DNA of 64,000 nucleotides from an uncultured Prochlorococcus sp. (GCA_902564535.1 CACFBG010000003.1:51456-115455), one strand, 5' to 3'; counted from the stretch's first letter, positions 1 to 9,896 are shown. Notes: generated by a model not told the origin, from the letters alone. Translations and numbers: made by a program.

Positions 1-275
1 CTTGTGAATAAATTCTCATTTGTTAAAAATATATCTACTAATCTCGCAACAATCATATTTTCAAACTCAGCAAGGGCATTTATTGACTTCCTTCTAAGGT
101 TGATATCTTCATCATCTAGATAAACTATTAACCTATTAATTGATTCTTTCGAATAAAAAGCAATCATCTGAAAGATAGCCTTTTTATTAATATTTGGATT
201 AGGGTGAAGAAAATCCTCAAATAATGATTCTATCGAAGGTGCTATATCAACAATTCTTTTGCCTCCATTATCCAT
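1..275 (-). CDS. cpeZ: HEAT-repeat phycobilin lyase-like protein, CpeZ-like (partial, runs off the left edge)
   Basis: An open frame absent from the ORF track starts at ATG 273-275 and continues without a stop to the window edge, giving at least 91 residues (MDNGGKRIVDIAPSIESLF...). The visible part has the helical repeat pattern of HEAT/PBS-lyase proteins, with HPNPNINKKA and LDDEDINLRRKSINALAEF at the repeat turns. CpeZ and CpeY proteins of this type act as lyase or chaperone for attaching bilins to phycoerythrin. It lies 23 bp downstream of cpeA on the same strand, so it is probably the third gene of the phycoerythrin operon. The CpeZ assignment rests on position and the short N-terminus; another E/F-type lyase paralogue is possible. 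The C-terminus cannot be judged. Confidence 0.65.
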   Translation of the reverse strand, partial: MDNGGKRIVDIAPSIESLFEDFLHPNPNINKKAIFQMIAFYSKESINRLIVYLDDEDINLRRKSINALAEFENMIVARLVDIFLTNENLFT

Positions 276-298
276 TAATAAAAAAACACAGTAATCAA

Positions 299-769
299 CT
301 AGGAAAGTGCATTAATTAAATAATCAAGTAAGGCCTTAAACTCGGTTGCTGATTGCTGATCCATATCTTCTGGGATAGAAATACGATCTCTAAGGTATGC
401 AAAAGCCTCTATATATGCCGCTGTTGGCAAGCGATGAGCTCTAATAACCTCACGCATTCCAGCTATACCCCATTCGTCTAAAGGCCCAGTTCCACCTGTT
501 ACAAGACAATAATTGATAAGTCTTAAATAGTGATTAATATCTCGAACACATTTGTCCTTATTCTCTTGCTCATAAGAACTATTCGCTCCATATACAAAGT
601 CTACGGCTTCTGAAGAAAGCTTATCTATTTTAGAAGCAAGTTTTTCAGCAGCCTTCAATCGAGTAGGAGCTCTGTCCAAAGATCCCCTTACTGACTCTAT
701 GTCACTAATGCTTGGGAAGCGTCCTGCAGCATCAGCGGCAGTTAATACTGTTGTAACAGCTGATTTCAT
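299..769 (-). CDS. cpeA: Phycoerythrin alpha subunit, divergent (one bilin cysteine lost)
   Basis: A 156-residue member of the phycobiliprotein family, recognisable by the N-terminus MKSAVTTVLTAADAAGRFPS and the block VTGGTGPLDEWGIAGMREV. It would pair with CpeB as the alpha subunit of phycoerythrin, a light-harvesting or photosensory pigment protein at the thylakoid. The bilin site normally at Cys82 is kept as C74 in KCVRDINHYLRLI. The second canonical site, Cys139 in R-x-C-x-P-R-D-M, reads DRISIPEDMD, so Cys is replaced by Ser131. Relative to the usual 164 residues, about eight are missing before C74. It follows cpeB by 59 bp and precedes the cpeZ-like gene by 23 bp. The frame is intact and the core is conserved, so it looks functional with a reduced chromophore load, as expected for Prochlorococcus phycoerythrin. 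Confidence 0.95.
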   Translation of the reverse strand: MKSAVTTVLTAADAAGRFPSISDIESVRGSLDRAPTRLKAAEKLASKIDKLSSEAVDFVYGANSSYEQENKDKCVRDINHYLRLINYCLVTGGTGPLDEWGIAGMREVIRAHRLPTAAYIEAFAYLRDRISIPEDMDQQSATEFKALLDYLINALS

Positions 770-828
770 AATTAATTTACTATAGAAAGTGAAGAAAAAT
801 TAGTAATTAAGATTATGATGAATTTCAT

Positions 829-1719
<891 letters not shown>

Positions 1720-1923
1720 ATGCACAAAGCAAACAAAGAAGAAATTGAATCATCTATTCTTATGCTAAAAGAATATGAAAATCGACTTATAAGTGAAATC
1801 AATCATATGGCAAAGAAATTAAAAATTCCAAAAGAGCAGATAGAAGTATCTCTCAAAAATCATGAAGAGCTTAATAAAATTAAACAAATAATAGCAAGAT
1901 TAATTAAAGAGAAAATGGATTAA
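1720..1923 (+). CDS. Small coiled-coil hypothetical protein beside phycoerythrin genes
   Basis: A 67-residue ORF (MHKANKEEIESSILMLKEYE...) with no family I recognise. It is highly charged, rich in Lys, Glu and Ile, and shows heptad-like spacing of Ile/Leu over most of its length (for example LKNHEELNKIKQIIARLIKEK), so a short amphipathic helix or coiled coil is likely. There is no signal peptide and no membrane segment. No clear Shine-Dalgarno precedes the ATG (TTTCTCCTCTC), which is common in this group. It is transcribed divergently from cpeB. Amino-acid use is reasonable and no larger ORF competes, so I believe it is real, but its function is unknown. Confidence 0.6.
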   Translation: MHKANKEEIESSILMLKEYENRLISEINHMAKKLKIPKEQIEVSLKNHEELNKIKQIIARLIKEKMD

Positions 1924-2193
1924 TTTAATTACTATAAAAGCTTTTTTGGATAAATACCTTTTGCTCTGATATTTGCCATGAAAATATCACCAGATAATAA
2001 TTAGCAATCGTTTCCTAAGACAGAATTTATAAATTCGTTTTATTTTTTATTGAACAATATGGGCAATCAAAGTTTATATTTTGACTACTAAGAAATAGAT
2101 AGTCTTCTTCTCTAGCCCTAAGTGGCGGCTGAGGTGGTGGCCGCTTAAGCCGTCAAACTTGTCTGAATGGCCATAAGGTTTATCTAACCGCAA

Positions 2194-2205
2194 AAGCTTC
2201 GGCTT
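2194..2205 (+). other. cUUCGg tetraloop hairpin at the TTG start of the ABC exporter
   Basis: AAGC-TTCG-GCTT forms a four-pair stem closed by C-G around a UUCG loop, an unusually stable RNA tetraloop. It covers the first two bases of the proposed TTG start codon (2204-2206). The flanking ACC and GGT could extend it past small internal loops. It lies at the end of a locally GC-richer stretch (about 2110-2210) inside the otherwise empty 1924-2203 gap. A role in damping translation is only a suggestion. Confidence 0.35.
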
Positions 2206-4042
2206 GGGTGCTGCTTCTGTAATTCGCAGTGAAACGATTTCCGAGATAAGGCGATTACTCGCTTATTTACCTCGTCGACGTTTCCGAACCTTGCTTGTCT
2301 TAGTGCCGATTTCAATGTTGCCTGGGATAATTGACCTAGTCTCCATTGCGGTAGTTGGACGCTTAATGGGAGCTTTAGTTGGCTCCAAACTTGCAAATAT
2401 CATCCCAGGGCCAAGAATTTTTCAAGGTAATGGCATAGATCAAAGCCTATCGTTAATTGCAATTTTCATTGCACTAGCTTGGCTAGCTTCAACAACAAAA
2501 ATAACTTTAAGATTCTTTCAGTATCGTTTAACAGCTCAAGTTTGGGGTGACATATCTAATTTATTGCATACAAAATTGCTTCGACAAAATTATTCGTATC
2601 ACTTAAAACAAGGTAAAGGTAGATTTTCAGCATTGTTATTAAGTAATGCAAAAAGAGTTTCTGAATCAACAGTTACGCCTTTCTTGTTAATGCTTAGTGC
2701 AATACCTTCTGTCTTATTATTATCATTAGGGATTGTATTTATAGGAAAATTATTGTCAGTTGGACTCATAGTTTCATTAGTAATTGCATATTTAGTAATT
2801 TCATTAATTGCAACTCCTTACTTAAGGCATTCTGCAAAAGGGAGATTAAGAAATGAACAAAAGTCTTCAGGTCTTCTTTTAGAAATGCTAGGAACATTTC
2901 CAGATATTGAATTAAGTCAAACTCAATCATATTTTAATAAAAAATTTAGTTCTACAATTAGATCAACTCAAAGATATGTATGGGTAAGCGAGCTTTTACC
3001 AGAAATTCCTAGAATCTTAATTGAACCATTTGGAATTACTTTAATATTTGCAGTTGGAGCATTGCCAGCATTAATTAGTGGTGATCCTGAAAGGATTAGA
3101 GGAATTGTTCCTTTTCTTGCATCTGTTGCAGTTGCCGCATTAAGATTAACCCCTCCTTTACAAGATATATTTCGTTCAATCACGCAACTTCGAGGTGGAT
3201 TGCCTCAAGTGAGTGAACTTTTAGAGGTCCTTAATTTATCATCAGAAAAGCCAACCCTAACTACACCAGGTGTACCTTCTCCAGAAGGTCTTGCCCCAAG
3301 GAACACAATTAGCTTGAAAGGTATTAGTTATAGGTACAATGAAAATTCACCGTGGATTATCAACAATCTGAATCTTAATATTCCAGTTGGCTCAAGACTT
3401 GCTTTAGTAGGTAGAACAGGAAGCGGAAAAACAACCACAGCCAATCTGCTTTTAGGTTTACTACATCCTCAAAAAGGAAATCTAGAAATAGATGGTGTCC
3501 CTGTTACAGCATATGATTTACCAGCTTGGCAAGTTAATTGTGCACATGTTCCTCAATCCATTAATCTATTAAATGCAAATGTGATTGAAAATATTGCTTT
3601 CGGTGTAGAGGAAGAATTAGTTGAATTAGACAGAATTTGGGATGCTTTAGAATCAGCTCAATTAGCTGACTTTGTCATTGAACTACCGTATGGTTTATAT
3701 ACACCATTTGGAGAAAATGGTGTTCAATTATCAGGGGGTCAAAGGCAAAGGCTTGGTTTAGCAAGAGCATTTTATAGAAAAGCAAAGTTTTTAGTTTTAG
3801 ATGAAGCAACTAGTGCTCTTGATAACAGAACTGAATTAGATCTAATAGAAGCCTTACAGTTATTAGGGAGAAGATGTACAACCCTTGTTATTGCTCATAG
3901 ATTGAGTACGGTACAAAGATGTGATTGCATCTATGAATTTGAAAACTGTGGAATAAAAGCTTCTGGTACGTTTGATGAATTAATTCAATCCTCAAAAAGT
4001 TTTAGAGAACTTGCATCTTTAAGTCATAGGAATCCTATTTGA
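2204..4042 (+). CDS. ABC transporter, fused permease and ATPase (MsbA/PglK-like exporter)
   Basis: A 612-residue half-transporter for export across the inner membrane. Residues about 1-340 form the six-helix exporter domain (first segment around FRTLLVLVPISMLPGIIDLV). Residues about 365-612 form the ATPase, with Walker A GRTGSGKTT near 402, signature LSGGQRQRLGLARA near 508, Walker B LVLDEATSALD near 530 and the H-loop IAHR. This resembles lipid-linked oligosaccharide flippases and MsbA-type exporters. It sits next to a Wzy-like polymerase and two glycosyltransferases, which favours export of a surface-glycan precursor over drug efflux. The start is TTG at 2204; an in-frame stop lies 27 nt upstream and no ATG is suitably placed. 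It converges on the polymerase gene with 3 bp between stops. Confidence 0.88.
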   Translation: MGAASVIRSETISEIRRLLAYLPRRRFRTLLVLVPISMLPGIIDLVSIAVVGRLMGALVGSKLANIIPGPRIFQGNGIDQSLSLIAIFIALAWLASTTKITLRFFQYRLTAQVWGDISNLLHTKLLRQNYSYHLKQGKGRFSALLLSNAKRVSESTVTPFLLMLSAIPSVLLLSLGIVFIGKLLSVGLIVSLVIAYLVISLIATPYLRHSAKGRLRNEQKSSGLLLEMLGTFPDIELSQTQSYFNKKFSSTIRSTQRYVWVSELLPEIPRILIEPFGITLIFAVGALPALISGDPERIRGIVPFLASVAVAALRLTPPLQDIFRSITQLRGGLPQVSELLEVLNLSSEKPTLTTPGVPSPEGLAPRNTISLKGISYRYNENSPWIINNLNLNIPVGSRLALVGRTGSGKTTTANLLLGLLHPQKGNLEIDGVPVTAYDLPAWQVNCAHVPQSINLLNANVIENIAFGVEEELVELDRIWDALESAQLADFVIELPYGLYTPFGENGVQLSGGQRQRLGLARAFYRKAKFLVLDEATSALDNRTELDLIEALQLLGRRCTTLVIAHRLSTVQRCDCIYEFENCGIKASGTFDELIQSSKSFRELASLSHRNPI

Positions 4043-4045
4043 AAA

Positions 4046-5260
4046 TTATTTATATTTATAGGAGTAAATATTTTCAATACAAACTAGGGAGAATAAAAAC
4101 AACAATGAGATTAGGAATCCACCTAGAATTAAAATATTAGTAATTGATCCATATATAATCCATCCTGAAAAATAAATTGTAATTGCAATATTCAAAGGCC
4201 TGGAGGCATAAGATCCGAGGAATATAAAGCTCAATGTAATTAGGAATGGAATTATAAAGCAACCTAAAAAAGAAAAATCTCTAAGCAAATCACCTGCAAT
4301 TGTATAATTATTATATCCCCAAACTTGACTTCTTTCGATCGAATGAATTCCTGACCTCTCAATCAAAGGGTATAATCTAGATACAAGATTATATATCGGC
4401 AACAAAGTTCTTTCTCCCGCCCAATTAGGTTCTGGTAGTCTATTTAATAATTCTGTTAAAGTATTCAAATAAGAGAAACAATATCTTAGTACATCAGCAA
4501 ATAATATTTTTAATTCTGCGATTGATTGATGTCCATCTCTTAAAACCTTTGGCAATTGAGTAAAGATTGATATGCCGAGAATTCCTAACAAAAAGTTTAA
4601 AGGCCTAACAAAATTGACACGCCAATCCCAAAAGGCTGAAGCCAAGAACACAAAAACAATGAATGCCATTCCTGCTCTCCCAGAGGTTTGCAAGTCATTT
4701 AGAAAAATTGTCAGTACTGATAAAGCAACTAACAACAAAGAGTACGCCTTCCTTTGAATCCGATAACGAGAAAAAGCGAGACAAAATGAAGCAAAACATA
4801 GCCCATTAGGATAACTTAGCCATATTGGAACAACACTTTGCATTGCAATTGATGCGTTCCTTAAATTAGAAAAGAACTCCTTAGCTGTATCAACCAACTC
4901 AACATTAAAAAGGATATAAATCCAAGTAATAATCTGCAATATTAATGAAAATAATACTAGCCAATTGATACATCTATAATGATAGGTTAATTGTCTAATA
5001 TCTATATTTAAATGAGAATCCAAAAAAAGTTTTTTAGATCTACACAAGAATAATGCCAATGAGCAGCCCAGATAGGGGAGAAAAAAGACAAAGATACTAA
5101 CTAAAGATATGTTGCCTGGGACTGAAAATAGACTCTCAAATACTATACAGAAGAATACATAAATCGACGAGAAAACGACAGGAAATTTCCAGTCTAGATA
5201 TTGGATAGAGGCAGTGTCCCTAGACAAAACAAATTTATTCTTCCTAATAAAGAATAGCAA
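4046..5260 (-). CDS. Wzy-like O-antigen/oligosaccharide repeat-unit polymerase
   Basis: A 404-residue, very hydrophobic protein with about ten or more predicted membrane segments and a large polar loop in the C-terminal half (around residues 240-330), the usual layout of O-antigen polymerases. The segment LQTSGRAGMAFIVFVFLASAF is typical of this family, with the SGR motif near the membrane boundary. Its likely role is to join undecaprenol-linked repeat units at the outer face of the inner membrane. The proposed start is TTG at 5258-5260, with no good Shine-Dalgarno, so the true N-terminus may differ. It lies downstream of, and on the same strand as, two glycosyltransferase genes and faces the ABC exporter. 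Polymerases of this kind diverge quickly, so the assignment rests on topology and context. Confidence 0.75.
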   Translation of the reverse strand: MLFFIRKNKFVLSRDTASIQYLDWKFPVVFSSIYVFFCIVFESLFSVPGNISLVSIFVFFLPYLGCSLALFLCRSKKLFLDSHLNIDIRQLTYHYRCINWLVLFSLILQIITWIYILFNVELVDTAKEFFSNLRNASIAMQSVVPIWLSYPNGLCFASFCLAFSRYRIQRKAYSLLLVALSVLTIFLNDLQTSGRAGMAFIVFVFLASAFWDWRVNFVRPLNFLLGILGISIFTQLPKVLRDGHQSIAELKILFADVLRYCFSYLNTLTELLNRLPEPNWAGERTLLPIYNLVSRLYPLIERSGIHSIERSQVWGYNNYTIAGDLLRDFSFLGCFIIPFLITLSFIFLGSYASRPLNIAITIYFSGWIIYGSITNILILGGFLISLLFLFSLVCIENIYSYKYK

Positions 5261-5316
5261 TTAAATCACTTATAACAAGCATCGAATTATCATTATATTA
5301 AAAAATATTTATTGAT

Positions 5317-6390
5317 CTATAATTCCTTCAGAAGTTTTTCAACAATTGAAGCTGCGTTTGACCAATTATATAATTTTATACGTTCATTACCCTTAGCTAT
5401 AAGACTTTCGACCAACAAATTATCGGATAAAATATTTTTCATTGCATCTGCTAAGCAGAAAGGGTTTTTGGGGTCTATAAACAAACCAGCATCACCAATC
5501 ACCTCAGGTAAAGCACCTCGATTTGATGCTATTACAGGCGTTTCGCATGCCATAGCCTCTATTGCAGGCAATCCAAACCCTTCCCATAAGCTTGCAATAA
5601 TTAAAGAACTACAACTATTTAACAATATCAATCTATCTTCGTCGCTGACCCATGGAATCCATTTGCATCTGTCATTTACACATAAATCAATTGCTATCTT
5701 CTTAAGTTTTGGAGTATATCTTTTGTCTTGAGAACCTACAAACCACAACTCAATTTCCTGATCTTTTAACAATGATAATGATTGTAAAATAAGAGATATA
5801 TTCTTATGTGGGTCATGTCGTCCTAGAACAAGAAAAAAAGGTTTTCTTTGAAGCTTTAAAGGATATAATTTATCTGAATTATATCCTAAAGGGATAGTTA
5901 ATATCTTCTTACTAGGTACTTTTAATCTAGAATGAAGTTCTTTCGCTGTTACTTCAGAATTACAAAGAATTTTTGTAGCTTTATGTACTACTAAAGGGAC
6001 ATATATTAAATGATAACTTAAAAGAGGCGTAAGTTGAGGGTATCTAAGTGGAAGAAGATCATGTACTAAAACAATAGACTTTATATCTCTAAATAATGGG
6101 GCCTCTGGAAGAGGAGATAGAAAGAACTCAGCTTTAAACTTTTTAATTAAAGCAGGTACCTTATTTTGCGTCCAAACCAAACGTCTTAAATGACCTTTAG
6201 AGCCATATCTTGGAGAAAGATTATTAGGGATTTGAATACTACCCTTAGAAAAATATCCAATAGGGTCAAGAACTTGAACAAGTGTTTTATCTAATGATGT
6301 AGCAAGGTCTTTAGCTACAACGCCTATACCTGAAGGCTTGTTATCTAAATAACTACCGTTAAATAGAGCTAGAGGGCTTAAATTACTCAC
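5317..6390 (-). CDS. Glycosyltransferase family 4 (group 1)
   Basis: A 357-residue GT-B glycosyltransferase. The nucleotide-sugar-binding half is clear: VLGRHDPHKNISLILQSL at the start of the C-terminal domain, then SLWEGFGLPAIEAMACETPVI with the E-x7-E motif, then GALPEVIGDAGLFIDP. Such enzymes, often mannosyltransferases, build O-antigen or capsule units on a lipid carrier at the cytoplasmic membrane face. The start is GTG at 6388-6390. It overlaps the stop of the upstream GT2 gene by 4 bp (GTGA), which implies translational coupling. Its exact donor and acceptor cannot be inferred. Confidence 0.9.
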   Translation of the reverse strand: MSNLSPLALFNGSYLDNKPSGIGVVAKDLATSLDKTLVQVLDPIGYFSKGSIQIPNNLSPRYGSKGHLRRLVWTQNKVPALIKKFKAEFFLSPLPEAPLFRDIKSIVLVHDLLPLRYPQLTPLLSYHLIYVPLVVHKATKILCNSEVTAKELHSRLKVPSKKILTIPLGYNSDKLYPLKLQRKPFFLVLGRHDPHKNISLILQSLSLLKDQEIELWFVGSQDKRYTPKLKKIAIDLCVNDRCKWIPWVSDEDRLILLNSCSSLIIASLWEGFGLPAIEAMACETPVIASNRGALPEVIGDAGLFIDPKNPFCLADAMKNILSDNLLVESLIAKGNERIKLYNWSNAASIVEKLLKEL

Positions 6391-7265
6391 GTTAGAGGAT
6401 AGAAATATGCCTCAAGGCAGCCTCGCATTACAGCACAACTTCGCAATGGCTGCAAAGGAAATCTAATGGAAGCATTAATTAGTATACGAAGTGTTCTTAG
6501 GACAAGTACAAACCCTGGTCTATGGCGCTGTAGAAATCTTATGTAACTAGAGGTAGACAACCTAATCCTTCTCGCACAAGAAGTTCGACTGCCTTTACCT
6601 TTATTATGTCTAACACTAATCCAAGGCAACCATAAGACTGGAGAACATTGCCTAGAAAGTCTTAAACAAAGGTCCATATCTTCATAATACAAAGGTAATA
6701 ATTTTTCAAATCTGACTTTTGTTTTATGTGCTGAGGGTTTTAACAACATGCTGCATCCACTTACCCAATCAAGGAAAACTGGTTCCTCTTTTTTAGATTT
6801 TATTGTTTCATTATTGACTCGCCTACTTCGAAAATTAAGCCCTGGATCAATCCAACCTGCACTTTTTTCTAGATTCCCATCAGGATCTAAAACTGCTGTA
6901 CCAATAACAGCTGGAGAGGGCAATGAATCAATAGCGAGCTTCAAACGATTAATTGTCGATTGATCCGTGAGATGAATATCAGGATTTAACAACCACACCC
7001 AACCTTCCCAACCTTGACTCAATAATTCATCAAATCCTCGATTACAACCCTCAGAGAATCCCGCACCCTCAACTCCAGTAATTACAGAAATAGGAAATGA
7101 TGCATTTAAATGTACCGGTCCCGAACTATCAGGACTGTTATTGATTACTATCCATTTTTCAGGAGGCTCGGTCTGCAAGGAAAGATCCTTAGAGAGAGAC
7201 TTCAAAGCCTGATGGGAGTGATACGCAATTGTGAGTACCACTAGTCCAGGTTTTTGACTACTCAC
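6387..7265 (-). CDS. Glycosyltransferase family 2 (rhamnosyltransferase-like)
   Basis: A 292-residue GT-A family 2 enzyme. The N-terminal fold appears as LVVLTIAYHSHQALKSLSKD, followed by GVEGAGFSEGCNRGFDELL and the metal-binding region WVWLLNPDIHL, where an NPD replaces the more usual DDD. Further on are WVSGCSMLLKPS and YYEDMDLCLRLSR, as in WbbL-like rhamnosyltransferases. It probably adds a sugar to a lipid-linked surface glycan. The start is GTG at 7263-7265. It is the first gene of a three-gene minus-strand block (GT2, GT4, Wzy-like) and is divergent from the pcrA-like helicase across 163 bp. Confidence 0.88.
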   Translation of the reverse strand: MSSQKPGLVVLTIAYHSHQALKSLSKDLSLQTEPPEKWIVINNSPDSSGPVHLNASFPISVITGVEGAGFSEGCNRGFDELLSQGWEGWVWLLNPDIHLTDQSTINRLKLAIDSLPSPAVIGTAVLDPDGNLEKSAGWIDPGLNFRSRRVNNETIKSKKEEPVFLDWVSGCSMLLKPSAHKTKVRFEKLLPLYYEDMDLCLRLSRQCSPVLWLPWISVRHNKGKGSRTSCARRIRLSTSSYIRFLQRHRPGFVLVLRTLRILINASIRFPLQPLRSCAVMRGCLEAYFYPLT

Positions 7266-7428
7266 GAATCAAATATATTCGACCTTCCTTTATCCTGACA
7301 TTTTAATTACGAGTCAAACGATTTTTCAAATTTGGAATGCCTATTCTTCGCAAAGGCTCTATATGTAAAAAGTCTTAAAACTGTAATCTTCTGAAGCCTT
7401 AATCCTTTATAGGGCATACGATTAAACA

Positions 7429-9831
7429 ATGAGTTTTCTAGATGGACTTAACCCTGCTCAATCAAAGGCAGTAGATCATCATAATGGACCTTTATTGGTT
7501 GTTGCTGGGGCAGGGAGTGGGAAAACCAGAGCACTTACTCATCGCATTGCTCATCTCATAGGTAAACACGATATTGACCCTGCAGAAATTTTGGCAGTTA
7601 CTTTTACTAATAAGGCTGCTAAAGAAATGCGAGAAAGATTGGAAATTCTTTTAGCTCAAAAATTTGCTATTCAACAATTTGGTCAACCTTGGAGATCATT
7701 ACCACCAGTTGATCAAAGGTTTTTAAGAAATAAAGTCATAGAAAATATTACAAAGGATCTTTGGATTGGAACTTTTCATTCATTATTTTCAAGGTTATTA
7801 CGCTTTGATATAGATAAATTTAATGACAAAGAAGGACTTACATGGACTAGGCAATTCTCGATATATGATGAATCCGATGTATTAAGCCTCATCAAGGAAA
7901 TTGTTACTCAAGAAATGGGTTTAGACCCTAAACGTTTCGAACCCAAAAAAATCCGGTGGGCAATTAGCAATGCAAAAAATCAAGGTTTTCTACCTGACCA
8001 ATTAGAGTCCTTAGCAGACAACCCAAAAGATAGATTAATTGCAGAATCATATAAATTATATAGAAAATCATTAGCTTTAAATAATGCCCTTGATTTTGAT
8101 GATCTCCTTCTCCTTCCATTTAAATTGTTAGAGCAAAATGCACAAGTTAGATGTTATTGGCACAATCGCTTTAGGCATGTACTAATAGACGAGTATCAAG
8201 ATACTAACAGGACTCAATATGAACTGATCAAGTTATTAGTTACCAATGGAGATAATCCCTCACAATTTACAAATTGGAATAATCGCTCAGTATTTGTAGT
8301 AGGAGATGCAGATCAAAGTATATACAGCTTTCGTGCAGCTGATTTCAGAATACTTATGGGGTTTCAAGAAGACTTTGGAGATAATGCACCTGATCATGAA
8401 ACATTTACAATGGTTAAACTTGAAGATAACTATCGTTCTACATCAACGATTCTTGATGCTGCTAATGCTCTAATTGAAAATAATAATGAGAGAATTGATA
8501 AGACTTTAAGAGCAACTAAAAGTTCTGGTGAATTAATAAAAGTAACTCGTTGCGATGATGAAATTGCAGAAGCTGAGGCCGTTATACATAGGCTAAGGAT
8601 TCTTGAGGCTGGCAACCCAGACTTACATTGGGGCGAGATGGCTATTTTATATCGAACAAATGCACAATCAAGAGTAATAGAAGAATCTCTAGTTAGATGG
8701 CGAATACCTTATACAGTAATAGGAGGACTACGTTTTTATGATAGGAAAGAAATCAAAGATATAATTGCATATTTACGTTTGCTAATTAATACTGCAGATA
8801 GCATCAGTCTTCTTCGTGTAATTAATGTCCCTAAAAGAGGCATAGGCAAAACCACTATAGAACGTTTAACTGACGCTGCTAATCAATTAGGAATTACACT
8901 TTGGGATGTAGTAAGTGATCCAGAAGCTGTCAGATCCTTAGGAGGACGTTCAGCTAAAGGTGTTTTGGAATTTTGTGAAATTATTAATTATTTAAAAGAT
9001 CATCTTAACGAATCTAAACCCTCTGAAATTATTCAACTAATTGTAGAAAAAAGTGGGTATTTAAAACAACTTATTGAAGAATCAACTGACATAGCTGAAG
9101 AAAGAAGGCGTAATCTTCAGGAACTAATTAATGCTGCAATCCAATACGAAGAAGAAAATGACGCAGCAGATATTGTTGGTTTTTTAGAAGCATCGGCTCT
9201 AGCAACAGATATTGATAATAAAGATTTAGAAGCAAAAAGAGTTACTTTAATGACTCTACATAGTAGTAAAGGTTTAGAGTTTCAAGTTGTCAGCCTTGTA
9301 GGTATGGAACAAGGCTTATTCCCAAGTTATAGATCACTAAATGATTCTTCTTCTCTTGAAGAAGAGAGAAGATTATGTTATGTAGGAATTACTAGAGCAA
9401 AGGAAAGATTATTTATATCTCATGCTAATGAGAGACGTTTATGGAGTGGAATGAGAGAGCCTGCCATTCCATCAATATTCCTTAGTGAAATACCAGATGA
9501 ACTTTTAGAAGGTGATATTCCTTTATCTGGAGGAACAACAATAAGGCGAGAAGAACGTCTTAATCGATTAACTAGAGTTGATAGATATTCAGACAAAGAA
9601 AGTTCTTTGATTTCACCCAAGAATGCAGTAAGAAAGAGGAATTCACTGCCTAAACCTGGCAAAGATTGGGAAATTGGTGATTTAGTTAGACATTACAGCT
9701 TTGGGGAAGGTAAAGTTACACATATATTTGGCAATGGCGAAAAGAAAACCATTGCTGTTAAATTTAATGGCATGGGACCAAAAATCCTTGACCCTCGACT
9801 TGCACCTATAGAGCTATTGCAAAACAAATAA
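7429..9831 (+). CDS. pcrA: UvrD/PcrA-type superfamily 1 DNA helicase
   Basis: An 800-residue 3'-5' DNA helicase of the UvrD/PcrA/Rep family, acting in repair and in clearing replication obstacles. Visible motifs are Walker A VAGAGSGKTRAL (around 26-33), motif Ia AVTFTNKAAKEMRERL, motif II LIDEYQDTNRTQY (around 253), motif III VGDADQSIYSFRAAD, EDNYRST (motif IV), VTLMTLHSSKGLEFQVV (motif V) and EEERRLCYVGITRAK (motif VI). The C-terminal tail WEIGDLVRHYSFGEGKVTHIFG is the Tudor-like domain typical of PcrA, which contacts RNA polymerase in other bacteria. The length is usual for marine cyanobacterial members. It is followed after 65 bp by the CCA-adding enzyme gene. Confidence 0.95.
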   Translation: MSFLDGLNPAQSKAVDHHNGPLLVVAGAGSGKTRALTHRIAHLIGKHDIDPAEILAVTFTNKAAKEMRERLEILLAQKFAIQQFGQPWRSLPPVDQRFLRNKVIENITKDLWIGTFHSLFSRLLRFDIDKFNDKEGLTWTRQFSIYDESDVLSLIKEIVTQEMGLDPKRFEPKKIRWAISNAKNQGFLPDQLESLADNPKDRLIAESYKLYRKSLALNNALDFDDLLLLPFKLLEQNAQVRCYWHNRFRHVLIDEYQDTNRTQYELIKLLVTNGDNPSQFTNWNNRSVFVVGDADQSIYSFRAADFRILMGFQEDFGDNAPDHETFTMVKLEDNYRSTSTILDAANALIENNNERIDKTLRATKSSGELIKVTRCDDEIAEAEAVIHRLRILEAGNPDLHWGEMAILYRTNAQSRVIEESLVRWRIPYTVIGGLRFYDRKEIKDIIAYLRLLINTADSISLLRVINVPKRGIGKTTIERLTDAANQLGITLWDVVSDPEAVRSLGGRSAKGVLEFCEIINYLKDHLNESKPSEIIQLIVEKSGYLKQLIEESTDIAEERRRNLQELINAAIQYEEENDAADIVGFLEASALATDIDNKDLEAKRVTLMTLHSSKGLEFQVVSLVGMEQGLFPSYRSLNDSSSLEEERRLCYVGITRAKERLFISHANERRLWSGMREPAIPSIFLSEIPDELLEGDIPLSGGTTIRREERLNRLTRVDRYSDKESSLISPKNAVRKRNSLPKPGKDWEIGDLVRHYSFGEGKVTHIFGNGEKKTIAVKFNGMGPKILDPRLAPIELLQNK

Positions 9832-9896
9832 AGAGAAACTATCTGTTCCATGGATAAAAAAAATTCTTATTAAACAAAGTTCTCTTTAAATTTAAT

